Shown here one piece after another: positions 24,825-33,107 of a stretch of DNA of 64,000 nucleotides. A program made the translations under genes and the position numbers. A model generated the notes under the pieces. The model worked only from the letters and a program-made list of their open reading frames with translations. It was not told the DNA's origin and searched no databases. Numbering within the stretch: position 1 is the first letter of the stretch; the number at the start of each line of letters is the position of its first letter. The stretch comes from Acidimicrobiales bacterium. GTDB taxonomy: Bacteria > Actinomycetota > Acidimicrobiia > Acidimicrobiales > SZUA-35. The DNA lies in the NCBI GenBank assembly GCA_028285495.1, contig JANQPB010000035.1, positions 1 through 64,000 of the forward strand. The letters run 5' to 3'.

Positions 24825-26522
24825 TCAGAAGAGGCTGGTGGTACCGAGCCGCAGATCGGCCCGCTCCAGGCCGGCCCGCCTCGCCCAGTCGGCCGCCGCC
24901 GGGTTGTCGCTGATCAGGACGATCTGGACCTTCTGGGCCACCGACTCCAGTGCGTCCATCAGCTCGTCGACCTCGGCCGCGGCGAGACCGGGCAGCTCCC
25001 CGACGACGGCGAGCGGGACCGACCCGCCGATGTCGGCCAACACCTGCTCGGCCACGGGCTCGATCATCGCCATCACCTCGGCCGCCGAGGCGGGGCCGGT
25101 GTGGTCGGCCAGCGCCCTGAGCTGGCCTCGCAGGTGGCGGACCCGCAGACCGGAGCGGACGGCGTTCCGCTCGGCCCGGTCGATCTGGGTGAGGGCCCGC
25201 TCGTGGCGGATCAGGGCCAGCGCCTCGGTGTCGAGCTCGATGCGCAGCCTGGCCTCGTCGTCGGCGTCGGCGGCCATGCTCGCCCGACCGGGCTGGGTGA
25301 GGCTCTCCTTGGCCCGGAGCCAGGAGTCGGTCCAACCCAGGATCTCGGCCGGCTCGAAGCCACCGGGAGGGTGGAGGTCGTTGCTCGACAGCACGTCGCG
25401 CAGGTCGTTGAGCGCCTCGAGCCAGCGGGGGTTCTCGATCATCTGGAGCCGCTGGCGGAGCGCCCCGCCGATGTCGGCCGGAACCAGCACCCCGAGGTGG
25501 GGCTGGCAGTCGGTCTTGATGGCGGCCAGCTCCTCGTGCAGCGACCGGGCGACCTCGTCGGTCGTCCGCTCGGACCGGGTGCGCTCGAGCTGCTGGCGAG
25601 CCCGCTCCAGGTCGTCCTCGGCCCGCTGGACGGCGGCCAGCTTGTCCGGGGGGACGGTCGGCGACATCCGGAGCACGCTGTACTCGGTCCAGCTCGACAC
25701 GCCGACGCTGCCGAGCAGCGCCTGCATCTCGGCCTCCTCCTCCCGGTTGAGGCCCTTGCGGAACAGCGACGACTCATTCGACAGGTCGTAGAGCGTCTCG
25801 AGGCGGGCCTCGCGCTCGGGATCGAGGAGCATGGTCCTGGAGGCCTCCCGCGCCGCCGCCAGGGCGTCGGTGGCGGCGGTGACCGCCCGTTCGGCGTCGG
25901 CCACCCGGGAAGCGAGCCCGCTGATGTGGCTCTCGTGCTCAGCCCGACGTCGCCGATGGGCCTCCCAGCGCTCGATCAGGTCCTCGATCTCGGGCGCCGG
26001 CTCGGGGATGAAGGCCTGGAGCTGCCCGACCGCGTCGAAGGCCCGCCGAACCGCTCGGAGACGGAGCCGGCCCGCGGTGAGCGCGGCGTTGGCCGCCGTC
26101 GGCTTCGGCGGTGCCAGCTGGAGCTGGAGCCGCTTGGTCCTGGCCTTCACCGAGAGGTCGAGATGGGCCCGGATCTCCTCGACCGACGCCGAGTCGACGG
26201 CCGCCTGACGCTCCCAGCGGGCGATCTCCCGGTGCAGGCCCGTGTCGTCGGCCGCCGCGGCGATGGGATCGACGTGGATCACCACCGTGGCCGACGTGGT
26301 GAGATCGCTGAGGGGCTCGCCACCGTCGGCGTCGAGCTCGACGAGGAGGCCGTCGTGCTCGACCAGGCCCCGCAGGCCGGCCGTCGAGCCGACGGAGAGG
26401 CGGCGGACGGCTTCGAGCAGCTGCTCGGACTCGTTCGACTCGGTCGCCGACACCACCGAGATCAGCGGGTGGAGATCGAGTCCGTGCAGATCGTCTCGAA
26501 AATCGAGCCGAAGGAAGCGCAT
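24825..26522 (-). CDS. SMC/ABC-like coiled-coil protein with degenerate ATPase motifs
   Basis: A 565-residue protein with the layout of a RecF/YhaN-like chromosomal ABC protein. The N-terminal strand-loop-helix (MRFLRLDFRDDLHGLDLHPL, then SVVSATESNESEQLLEAVRRL) sits where Walker A belongs, but GxxGxGKS is absent. Long Arg/Glu-rich coiled coils occupy about 130-330. The end matches a Walker B/D-loop/His-switch module in form, yet reads VVGELPGL and LISDNPAAADW, without the acidic pair or the His. I infer a pseudo-ATPase. Expressed from ATG 26522, 56 nt after the SRPBCC gene, probably one operon. Function unknown. Confidence 0.7.
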   Translation of the reverse strand: MRFLRLDFRDDLHGLDLHPLISVVSATESNESEQLLEAVRRLSVGSTAGLRGLVEHDGLLVELDADGGEPLSDLTTSATVVIHVDPIAAAADDTGLHREIARWERQAAVDSASVEEIRAHLDLSVKARTKRLQLQLAPPKPTAANAALTAGRLRLRAVRRAFDAVGQLQAFIPEPAPEIEDLIERWEAHRRRRAEHESHISGLASRVADAERAVTAATDALAAAREASRTMLLDPEREARLETLYDLSNESSLFRKGLNREEEAEMQALLGSVGVSSWTEYSVLRMSPTVPPDKLAAVQRAEDDLERARQQLERTRSERTTDEVARSLHEELAAIKTDCQPHLGVLVPADIGGALRQRLQMIENPRWLEALNDLRDVLSSNDLHPPGGFEPAEILGWTDSWLRAKESLTQPGRASMAADADDEARLRIELDTEALALIRHERALTQIDRAERNAVRSGLRVRHLRGQLRALADHTGPASAAEVMAMIEPVAEQVLADIGGSVPLAVVGELPGLAAAEVDELMDALESVAQKVQIVLISDNPAAADWARRAGLERADLRLGTTSLF

Positions 26523-26578
26523 GCCCCTTCTTCGACCGGTTCAGCCGACGACTCAAGTGGCGGACCGGATCGAGGCGA

Positions 26579-27070
26579 TCAGGTGCGGCCCGAGAGCTCC
26601 TCGACCCGAAGCTTGAACCGGTCGAGGGCGGAGCGGACGATCTTGTCCTCGGCCCGGCGCTTGACGAAGCCGGGCAACGGGACCGCCAGATCGATCGTCA
26701 GCTCGTAGCTGACCGCGGTCAGGGGTTGGCCGGGCTGCTCGGTGACGTCCTCGAAGCGGTAGCGGCCCTCGATCTCCCTGGTCAGGTCGCCGCTGACGAG
26801 GTTCCAGGCCAGGACCTCGGGGGCGGAGCTGTGGTCGTAGGCCAGGACGTAGCTGGTCATGCGGCCGAGTCCGGCCGCCTCGAACCGAGCGGTCAGCGGC
26901 CGTCCCTGTTCGTCGGTGGTCAGGACCTCGGCCGAGCGGAGGTCGACGATCCACTCGGGGTAGGCGGCGACGTCGACGCCGACGCCGAAGCACGAGTCGA
27001 TGCCGGCATTGACCACCGCCGACGCCGACGTCCGCTCGATCGCCTGGGCATCTGGTTGCTGATCGGTCAC
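26579..27070 (-). CDS. SRPBCC (START-like) family protein
   Basis: A 163-residue protein of the polyketide cyclase/START fold. It has the usual start AVVNAGIDSCFGVGVDVAAYPEWI, a central beta-sheet, and a C-terminal helix (about 130-158) rich in Lys/Arg/Leu. The hydrophobic cavity suggests binding of a lipid or aromatic ligand, but none can be named. GTG 27070 lies 9 nt from TAACCT (27085-27080), so the transcript is probably leaderless. It is followed after 56 nt by the degenerate SMC-like gene, a pairing I have no explanation for. Confidence 0.85.
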   Translation of the reverse strand: MTDQQPDAQAIERTSASAVVNAGIDSCFGVGVDVAAYPEWIVDLRSAEVLTTDEQGRPLTARFEAAGLGRMTSYVLAYDHSSAPEVLAWNLVSGDLTREIEGRYRFEDVTEQPGQPLTAVSYELTIDLAVPLPGFVKRRAEDKIVRSALDRFKLRVEELSGRT

Positions 27071-27185
27071 TGAGGTGCCAGGTTATGCCCGTACGTTGAC
27101 AACGGCGACTCACCCCGCCCCGAAGCTGCGTCCGGGACGATCGTTGGCGCCGTGGCCGGGCGGCGCATCGGCGGTCCGAGGCTGG

Positions 27186-28331
27186 TCAGCGGGTGAGTGG
27201 AACGGCGTCGATCGCCCGCTGCAGCTGGGCCGCCAGGACCCGGTAGTCGAAGGCGTCGACCGCTCGGCGGCGGGCCGCCTCACCATACTTGGCTCGCCGC
27301 TCGGGATCGGTGGCCAGCTCGACCAGCGCCGTCGCTGCGGCATCGACGTCGGTCGGGCGGTCGACGATGAGGCCGGTCACGCCGTCCTCGACGGCCTCGT
27401 GAGCCCCGCCGGATCGGCCGGCGATCTGGGGCACCCCGGCGGCGGCCGCCTCGAGGAACACGATGCCGAACCCCTCCTGCTCCAGCCCGAACCACCGCTC
27501 ATGGCACAGCATGGCCATCAGGTCGGCCGCGCCGTAGAGCTCGGCCACGGCGGCGTCGCCGAGCCGGCCCGTCAATTGCACGGGCGCGTCGAGCGATCGG
27601 ACCAGGTCGTCGAGCTCACCACGCTGACGGCCGGTTCCCCCGATGACCAGCCGGAGGCGGGGTCCGTCGTGACCAAGCCGGCGATCGGCCTCGACGACGG
27701 CCCGGATCAGGGTGGCCATGCCCTTGCGGGGCACCAGGCGGCTGACGGCCGCAACCAGCACGTCGTCGACGCCGATCCCGTGGTCGAGGCGAACCCGGGC
27801 CCTGCGGTCGGGCGCGAGCGGGACGAACCGGTCGGCGTCGACCCCGGGTGGGACGACCACCGACGGCAGGCTCCGGCCGACGCAGCGCTCCGCCTCGTCG
27901 AGCGCGTAGCGGCCGGCGGAGACCACGAGCGAGGCGCCGGCCAGGACCCGGGCCATCGACCGCCTCGTGCCCGGGAGGCGGGCCGGGATCGTGACCTCGG
28001 CACCGTGCAGGACCACGCCGTAGGGACGACCGAGCGACGGGGCGACGGCGCCGAGGGGCAGGGCGGGATCGAACAGCACCAGCTCGGCGCCGTGGCGGTC
28101 GGCGTGCGCCCGCACCCGAGCGCCGAGCCATGGGTAGGGGCCGAGCCACGGCTCCGGCGAGCGCTCGATCGGGAACGGCTGGGCGGCGTCGAAGGCCGCC
28201 GTGCCTCGATAGGGGGTGGTCAGCACGGCGGCGGCGCCGGCGGGCAGGTGGCGCCACAACTCCCACAGGTAGTTCTGGATGCCGCCGATCTTCGGCGGGA
28301 AGTCGTTGGTGACCAGGAGATGCCTACGCAC
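27186..28331 (-). CDS. pimB: GT4 glycosyltransferase, PimB-like mannosyltransferase
   Basis: GT-B retaining glycosyltransferase of 381 residues. LLVTNDFPPKIGGIQNYLWE (about 5-24) is typical of PimB', which adds the second mannose to phosphatidylinositol monomannoside using GDP-mannose. The nucleotide-sugar region has VSRLVPRKGMATLI, VIGGTGRQR and EQEGFGIVFLEAAAAGVP. The exact acceptor is inferred. GTG 28331 lies inside the end of queG (8-nt overlap), so the two are cotranscribed. Confidence 0.82.
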   Translation of the reverse strand: MRRHLLVTNDFPPKIGGIQNYLWELWRHLPAGAAAVLTTPYRGTAAFDAAQPFPIERSPEPWLGPYPWLGARVRAHADRHGAELVLFDPALPLGAVAPSLGRPYGVVLHGAEVTIPARLPGTRRSMARVLAGASLVVSAGRYALDEAERCVGRSLPSVVVPPGVDADRFVPLAPDRRARVRLDHGIGVDDVLVAAVSRLVPRKGMATLIRAVVEADRRLGHDGPRLRLVIGGTGRQRGELDDLVRSLDAPVQLTGRLGDAAVAELYGAADLMAMLCHERWFGLEQEGFGIVFLEAAAAGVPQIAGRSGGAHEAVEDGVTGLIVDRPTDVDAAATALVELATDPERRAKYGEAARRRAVDAFDYRVLAAQLQRAIDAVPLTR

Positions 28332-29628
28332 GACCGACCTCGGCGCCGACCAGCCCGGCCCAGGCGTCCGGCTCGAACCGGGGCTCGACGGGGACGCCCC
28401 ACTCGCTCCGGATCAGGGGGTCGGGGTCATCGGCAAGCGCCGGCGCCAGGTCGGCGAGGTGCGTCTGCAGGCCGAGGCGGCGGGCCGCCCACAGCGCATG
28501 GGCCCGCAGCAGCGGCCGATCGTGGCCGAGGTACCGGGCCAGCAGGTCGAGCACGACCGCTCCCCCATCGCCCGGATCGCCGACGTTGCCGAGGACGACG
28601 AGGGCCGAGCGGCGGACGTTGTCGACGTCGCGGTTCGCGATGTACCAGCGGCCGTGGCGGTCGAGGATCTCGTGATCCGGGGCCGTGAGCAGCCAGGCCA
28701 GCTCCACCTCGACCTGCTGGTGCTCGGCCCGCTCGGCCTCGACCTGCTCGAGCTCGGCCAGGCGATCGGACCCGCTCGCATCCCCGCCCGGGTGGTCGCT
28801 GGCCGAGGCGGCCAACCGGTTGGGCGGGCAGACCTCCTGGCAGTCGTCGCAGCCGTAGATCCGGTCGCCCAGTGCGGCCCGCCAGCGATGGGGGAAGACG
28901 CCATCGGCCTGCACCAGCCAAGCCAGGCAGCGGGCGGCGTCGACCACGCCGGGGGCCACGATGGCGCCGGTCGGGCAGTCGTCGAGGCAGCGGGTGCACG
29001 GCCCGCAGCCGTCGGCCTGGCTCGGGCCGGTCGGCGTCAGGTCGGCGCTCGTCACCACCGAGCCGAGCACGAACCAGCTGCCGGCGCCGGGAACCAGGAG
29101 GTTGGCGTTCTTGCCGTACCAGCCCAACCCGGCCGACCAGGCGGCGTTGCGATCGACCAGGCCGTTGGTGTCGGCGACCACGACCGCCTTGTGGCCGGCG
29201 GCGCGGAGGGGATCGGCCATGGTGTCGAGGGCGGCGCGGAGGTCCGCGTAGTGGTCGTGCCAGGCGTAGCGGGCCACCCGCCCGAGGTTCGTGCCAACCG
29301 GGCGTTCCGGGGCCTTCCACGACCCGTAGGGCCATGCCCCGACCACGATCGATCGGGCCGACGGCAGCACCGAGCGGGGGTCGGTGGAGCGGTCAGGGTT
29401 GCGATAGGTGAACTGCATCGTGCCGGCCAGGCCTCGCCGGCGGCGCAGGTGGAGCACGGTCCGGGCCGGCTGCTGGATCTCGGCCGAGGTGATCCCGACC
29501 GCGGTCAGCCCGGCCCGCCGGCCCCGCTCGAGCAGCTCGGCGGCGTCGACCGAGGCACCACCCGATCCACCGGCGCGCCCGGGCACCGAACGACGCCCGG
29601 CGTGTGACCCGATGGTCGAACCTCCCAC
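28324..29628 (-). CDS. queG: epoxyqueuosine reductase
   Basis: Cobalamin- and Fe-S-dependent enzyme for the last step of queuosine synthesis in tRNA, 434 residues. The DUF1730 N-terminal domain is followed by two 4Fe-4S motifs, CGPCTRCLDDCPTG and CDDCQEVCPPN, with CLAW between. HEAT-like repeats fill the C-terminus (about 330-425). The first 25 residues are Gly/Arg-rich and may not be native, since downstream GTG codons are possible. No other queuosine genes are in the window. Overlaps the pimB start by 8 nt. Confidence 0.88.
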   Translation of the reverse strand: MGGSTIGSHAGRRSVPGRAGGSGGASVDAAELLERGRRAGLTAVGITSAEIQQPARTVLHLRRRRGLAGTMQFTYRNPDRSTDPRSVLPSARSIVVGAWPYGSWKAPERPVGTNLGRVARYAWHDHYADLRAALDTMADPLRAAGHKAVVVADTNGLVDRNAAWSAGLGWYGKNANLLVPGAGSWFVLGSVVTSADLTPTGPSQADGCGPCTRCLDDCPTGAIVAPGVVDAARCLAWLVQADGVFPHRWRAALGDRIYGCDDCQEVCPPNRLAASASDHPGGDASGSDRLAELEQVEAERAEHQQVEVELAWLLTAPDHEILDRHGRWYIANRDVDNVRRSALVVLGNVGDPGDGGAVVLDLLARYLGHDRPLLRAHALWAARRLGLQTHLADLAPALADDPDPLIRSEWGVPVEPRFEPDAWAGLVGAEVGRA

Positions 29629-29796
29629 CCCTCCAGCCTGCCAGCATCGGCCGCCGATCGGGGTCTCGCCGCAACATCGCCGATCGCCGCCCGTTCCCGC
29701 TCGACACCTGCAACCGAGTGGATCTCCGGGGTACCCAGAGCGAGCCGGCGAGTCCGTCGCCGGCCCTCCCTGGCCGAGCTGCTCCGCCGCGGGGAC

Positions 29797-30009
29797 TCAT
29801 CCGTTGCCGGCGAGGGGCTGGTCGGGGTCGTCGTGCAGCAGGTCGGGCACGAGGCCGGCCGATTGGAGCCGCCGCAGTGCCGTGAACTCGGCGACGTCGA
29901 TCACGACGGCCTCGTCCGGCTCCCGCTCGACGATGAAGGTGACGACGCAGTCGTGGCAGCTGTCGGTCTCGCGCAGCGAGCAGGTGCCGCAATCGATGAT
30001 CATGCTCAT
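29797..30009 (-). CDS. small Cys-rich conserved protein
   Basis: A 70-residue protein with four cysteines in its first 20 residues, arranged as C-x-x-C (IDCGTCSLRET) and C-x-x-C (DSCHDCVV), suggesting a small metal-binding or redox module. A hydrophobic/acidic segment (IVEREPDEAVVIDVAEF) and an amphipathic C-terminus follow. I recall similar short proteins as conserved in actinobacteria but know no function. ATG 30009 follows TAGGTT (30023-30018) by 8 nt, which selects this start over the open frame further upstream. Confidence 0.75.
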   Translation of the reverse strand: MSMIIDCGTCSLRETDSCHDCVVTFIVEREPDEAVVIDVAEFTALRRLQSAGLVPDLLHDDPDQPLAGNG

Positions 30010-30112
30010 GCCGTCCGAACCTAGACAGGCCCAGTGACAGCGAAAGCTTGTCGGTCGCATCCCGCCGCTGCCGAGGCCGCCCGTCCGCACCGCCGCTGGT
30101 ACCGTGAGCCCG

Positions 30113-31276
30113 GTGAAGGCCCTGGAGTTCAGCCGGTCAGAAGCTCGCTACGTCGCCGCCGCCATCTCGTCCCGGTTCCGGGCCGGCAGCGGCGCCGGTC
30201 CCGGCCCCCTCGCCCTCGTCGACACCGATCCGGTCGAGTTGCCCGGTGCTGGCTGGCACCGGGTGCAGACCCGGCTGGCCGGTATCTGCGGCTCCGACCT
30301 GGCCACGGTCGACGGTCGGTCCGCCCGCTACTTCGAGCCATGGGTCTCGTTCCCGTTCGTCCCCGGCCACGAGGTCGTCGGCGAGCGTGACGACGGCGTC
30401 CGCGTCGTGCTCGAACCCGTGCTCGGGCACGAGGCCCGCGGCTTCCCGCCCCCCTTCCCCGGCGCCGCGCCCGGCGACGGTGACGACTACCGTCACCTGG
30501 TCTCGGGGCACCTCGAGCCGGGGATCCAGACCGGCTACTGCGCTTCGACGGGTGGCGGCTGGTCGGAGGGCTTCGTGGCCCACGAGTCGCAGCTCCACCC
30601 GGTGCCGGACGAGCTGTCCGACGAGGCCGCGGTGATGATCGAGCCGACGGCGGTCGGCGTCCATGCGGCGCTCAAGGCCGGGATCGCCGACGGTGACACC
30701 GTGGCCATCCTCGGCGCCGGCACGATGGGCCTCACCACCCTCGCCGCCGTTCGCTCGCTCAACCAGAACGCCCAGGTCCTCGTCGGCGCCAAGTACCCCG
30801 AGCAGCAGGCGCTGGCCCGCTCGCTCGGCGCCGATCAGGTCGTCGCCCCGGGCGAGCTGGCCAGGGCCGTCCGCCGCCGGTCGGGCAGCTTCCTCATCGG
30901 CGACGACCTCTCCGGCGGCGCCGACGTGGTCATCGACGCCGTCGGCTCCGCCTCGTCGATCGACGAGTCGATCGGCGTCGCCCGCCCCCGGGGACGGGTG
31001 GTGCTGGTCGGGATGCCCGGACGGGTCAGCGTCGACCTCACCGCCCTGTGGCACCGCGAGACCGAGCTGGTCGGCGCCTACACCTACGGCACCGAGCACC
31101 TCCCCGACGGCACGACGGCCCGCACCTTCGACCTGGCCATCGACCTCGTCGGCCGGGCCGACCTCGGCCGCCTGGTCTCGGCCACCTACCGCCTGGAGGA
31201 CTACGAGGAGGCGCTGCTGCACGCAGCATCGGCCGGTCCCCGAGGGGCGGTCAAGGTCTGCTTCGACCTCCGCTGA
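30113..31276 (+). CDS. zinc-type alcohol/polyol dehydrogenase (MDR family)
   Basis: NAD(P)-dependent medium-chain dehydrogenase, 387 residues. The catalytic zinc ligands are Cys in AGICGSDL and His-Glu in VPGHEVVG. The Rossmann fold starts at VAILGAGTMGLTTLAAV. The lobe that normally carries four structural zinc cysteines has none (it reads GHEARGFPPPFPGAAPGDG). It lies 126 bp upstream of mftA on the same strand. Mycofactocin-linked dehydrogenases commonly sit by mft genes and recycle a bound nicotinamide through mycofactocin, so this is a candidate partner. GTG 30113 is 7 nt after TACCGT (30100-30105). Confidence 0.83.
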   Translation: MKALEFSRSEARYVAAAISSRFRAGSGAGPGPLALVDTDPVELPGAGWHRVQTRLAGICGSDLATVDGRSARYFEPWVSFPFVPGHEVVGERDDGVRVVLEPVLGHEARGFPPPFPGAAPGDGDDYRHLVSGHLEPGIQTGYCASTGGGWSEGFVAHESQLHPVPDELSDEAAVMIEPTAVGVHAALKAGIADGDTVAILGAGTMGLTTLAAVRSLNQNAQVLVGAKYPEQQALARSLGADQVVAPGELARAVRRRSGSFLIGDDLSGGADVVIDAVGSASSIDESIGVARPRGRVVLVGMPGRVSVDLTALWHRETELVGAYTYGTEHLPDGTTARTFDLAIDLVGRADLGRLVSATYRLEDYEEALLHAASAGPRGAVKVCFDLR

Positions 31277-31334
31277 GGACCGGCTCCGGCCTCCGGCAAC
31301 CCGAGATCGGCGGTCCGGCCGCCCGAACGCGCCG

Positions 31335-31364
31335 TTCGACCGGGTCGGCGGTGACCGCTACCAT
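31335..31364 (+). promoter_or_regulatory. mftA: candidate mftA promoter
   Basis: TTCGAC (31335-31340) and TACCAT (31359-31364) with an 18-bp spacer lie 38 bp upstream of the mftA GTG, giving a leader of about 32 nt that contains the GGAGG Shine-Dalgarno. Confidence 0.5.
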
Positions 31365-31402
31365 GTCGCCAGACGCAGACCGACCGTCCAGCCGGAGGAC
31401 CC

Positions 31403-31546
31403 GTGGAACTCGAACCGACCATCGACACCGAGCTGACGCCGACCGAGGCTGCGACCGCCGACGCCGACGCCGCCGACGACGCCATGGTCGAGGACGAGCT
31501 GCTGGTCGAGGAGATCTCGATCGACGGGATGTGCGGCGTCTACTGA
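31403..31546 (+). CDS. mftA: mycofactocin precursor peptide
   Basis: A 47-residue ribosomal precursor. The leader (about 1-36) is very acidic with Thr/Ala, and the conserved end reads VEEISIDGMCGVY. Val46 and Tyr47 form the core that MftC decarboxylates and cross-links, after which MftE frees the modified dipeptide. The GTG at 31403 has GGAGG at 31394-31398. It was found by reading the gap between the dehydrogenase and mftB. The C-terminal signature and the mftB-mftC genes directly downstream make the call firm. Confidence 0.97.
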   Translation: MELEPTIDTELTPTEAATADADAADDAMVEDELLVEEISIDGMCGVY

Positions 31547-31583
31547 TCCGCCGTCGGCGGCCGGATCGCCGAGCGCCAGCTCG

Positions 31584-31931
31584 ATGACCGCACGGGACGA
31601 CGAGGGCTTCGGCCACGGGACCCGCTGGCGCCTGCACCCCCGGGTCGCCCTCCGCCCCGAGCCGTTCGGCGCGCTCGCCTATCACTACGGCAACCGCCGG
31701 CTGAACTTCCTCCGCTCCCCCGACCTGGTTCGCCTGGTCGAAGAGCTCGAGCTGCACCCCGACCCGCACGAGGCGTTCGCGGCCCAGGGCCTCGATCGGC
31801 GGCGATGGCCCGCCTTCCAGCGGGCCCTGGCCGCCCTGGCCCGCTCCGACTTCCTCGAGCCAGCGCCAGACGGACCGGCCGACGAGGCGACCGGACCCGC
31901 ACGCCACGATGAGGTGATCGAGACCCCATGA
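31584..31931 (+). CDS. mftB: mycofactocin RiPP chaperone MftB
   Basis: A 115-residue PqqD-like RiPP recognition element that binds the MftA leader and presents it to MftC. The recognisable block WRLHPRVALRPEPFGALAYH (about 14-33) is followed by YGNRRLNFLRSPDLVRLVEEL, then helices of the winged-helix fold and a charged tail. It starts at ATG 31584, 37 nt after mftA, and its stop overlaps the mftC start as ATGA, implying tight coupling. Confidence 0.95.
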   Translation: MTARDDEGFGHGTRWRLHPRVALRPEPFGALAYHYGNRRLNFLRSPDLVRLVEELELHPDPHEAFAAQGLDRRRWPAFQRALAALARSDFLEPAPDGPADEATGPARHDEVIETP

Positions 31932-33046
31932 GCGCACTGACCGACGAGTTGAAGGCCGGGCTCGACGCCCCCATCTGCCTGACCTGGGAGCTGACGTACG
32001 CCTGCAACCTGGCCTGCATCCACTGCCTGAGCTCGTCCGGCCGCCGAGACCCGAGGGAGCTGACCACCGCCGAGGCGATGGCGGTGATCGACGAGATGCG
32101 CCGGCTCCAGGTGTTCTATGTCAACATCGGCGGCGGCGAGCCGATGATCCGGCCCGACTTCTACGACCTGATCGACCACGCCACCAGCAACGGCGTCGGA
32201 GTGAAGTTCTCGACGAACGGGTCGCGGATCGGCGCAGCCGGGGCCGCCAGGCTGGCGGCGATGGACTACACCGACATCCAGCTGTCGATCGACGGGGCCG
32301 ACGAGGCGACCAACGACGCCGTCCGGGGGCCCGGGTCGTTCGCCACCGCCCGATCGGCCATGGACCACCTGGCCGAGGCCGGTTTCGGTCCGTTCAAGAT
32401 CAGCGTGGTTGTGACCAGGGAGAACGTCGACCAGCTGGACCGGTTCGAGGCCCTCGCCGGCCACTACGGCGCCGAGCTCCGCCTCACCCGCCTCCGCCCC
32501 GCCGGACGTGGCGCGGACTCCTGGCATCGCCTGCACCCGACCCAGGAGCAGCAGGTCACCCTCTACCGTTGGCTGCTCGACCGCCCCGACGTGCTCACCG
32601 GGGACTCCTTCTTCCACCTCAACGCACTCGGCGACGAGAACCTGCCGGGACTCAACCTCTGCGGGGCCGGCCGGGTGGTCTGCCTGATCGACCCGGTCGG
32701 CGACGTGTACGCCTGCCCGTTCGTGCTGCACGACGAGTTCAAGGCCGGCAACGTCCGCGATCCCGGCGGCTTCACCGAGGTCTGGAAGCGATCCGAGCTG
32801 TTCACCGAGCTACGGCAACCGCAGTCGGCTGGCGCCTGCGCCAGCTGCGGGCAGTTCGACGCCTGTCAGGGCGGCTGCATGGCGGCCAAGTTCTTCACCG
32901 GCCTCCCGCTCGACGGCCCCGACCCCGAGTGTGTGAGCGGTCACGGCGAGCTGCCGCTGGCGTCGGTCCCGGCCGAGGCCCGGCCGGCCCCCACCTCGGA
33001 TCACTCCAAGCCGGTCCGCGTCTCCCTCGGCCCGACCCGCCGCTGA
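31928..33046 (+). CDS. mftC: mycofactocin radical SAM maturase MftC
   Basis: Radical SAM/SPASM enzyme of 372 residues that oxidatively decarboxylates Tyr47 of MftA and makes the Val-Tyr carbon-carbon bond. The SAM cluster ligands are Cys26, Cys30 and Cys33 (YACNLACIHCL), and GGGEPM (about 63-68) binds SAM. The SPASM domain (about 240-345) carries cysteines for two auxiliary clusters, including CGAGRVVC, DVYACPF, CASCGQFDACQGGC and a late PEC. Coupled to mftB by ATGA. It is followed by a convergent surface-protein gene, which interrupts the usual run to mftD and mftE. Confidence 0.96.
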   Translation: MSALTDELKAGLDAPICLTWELTYACNLACIHCLSSSGRRDPRELTTAEAMAVIDEMRRLQVFYVNIGGGEPMIRPDFYDLIDHATSNGVGVKFSTNGSRIGAAGAARLAAMDYTDIQLSIDGADEATNDAVRGPGSFATARSAMDHLAEAGFGPFKISVVVTRENVDQLDRFEALAGHYGAELRLTRLRPAGRGADSWHRLHPTQEQQVTLYRWLLDRPDVLTGDSFFHLNALGDENLPGLNLCGAGRVVCLIDPVGDVYACPFVLHDEFKAGNVRDPGGFTEVWKRSELFTELRQPQSAGACASCGQFDACQGGCMAAKFFTGLPLDGPDPECVSGHGELPLASVPAEARPAPTSDHSKPVRVSLGPTRR

Positions 33047-33107
33047 TCCCGGGCGGGTCCCCGGATCGGCCGACGGGGGTGAGGACGGGGCGGCTCGACC
33101 CCGGCGC

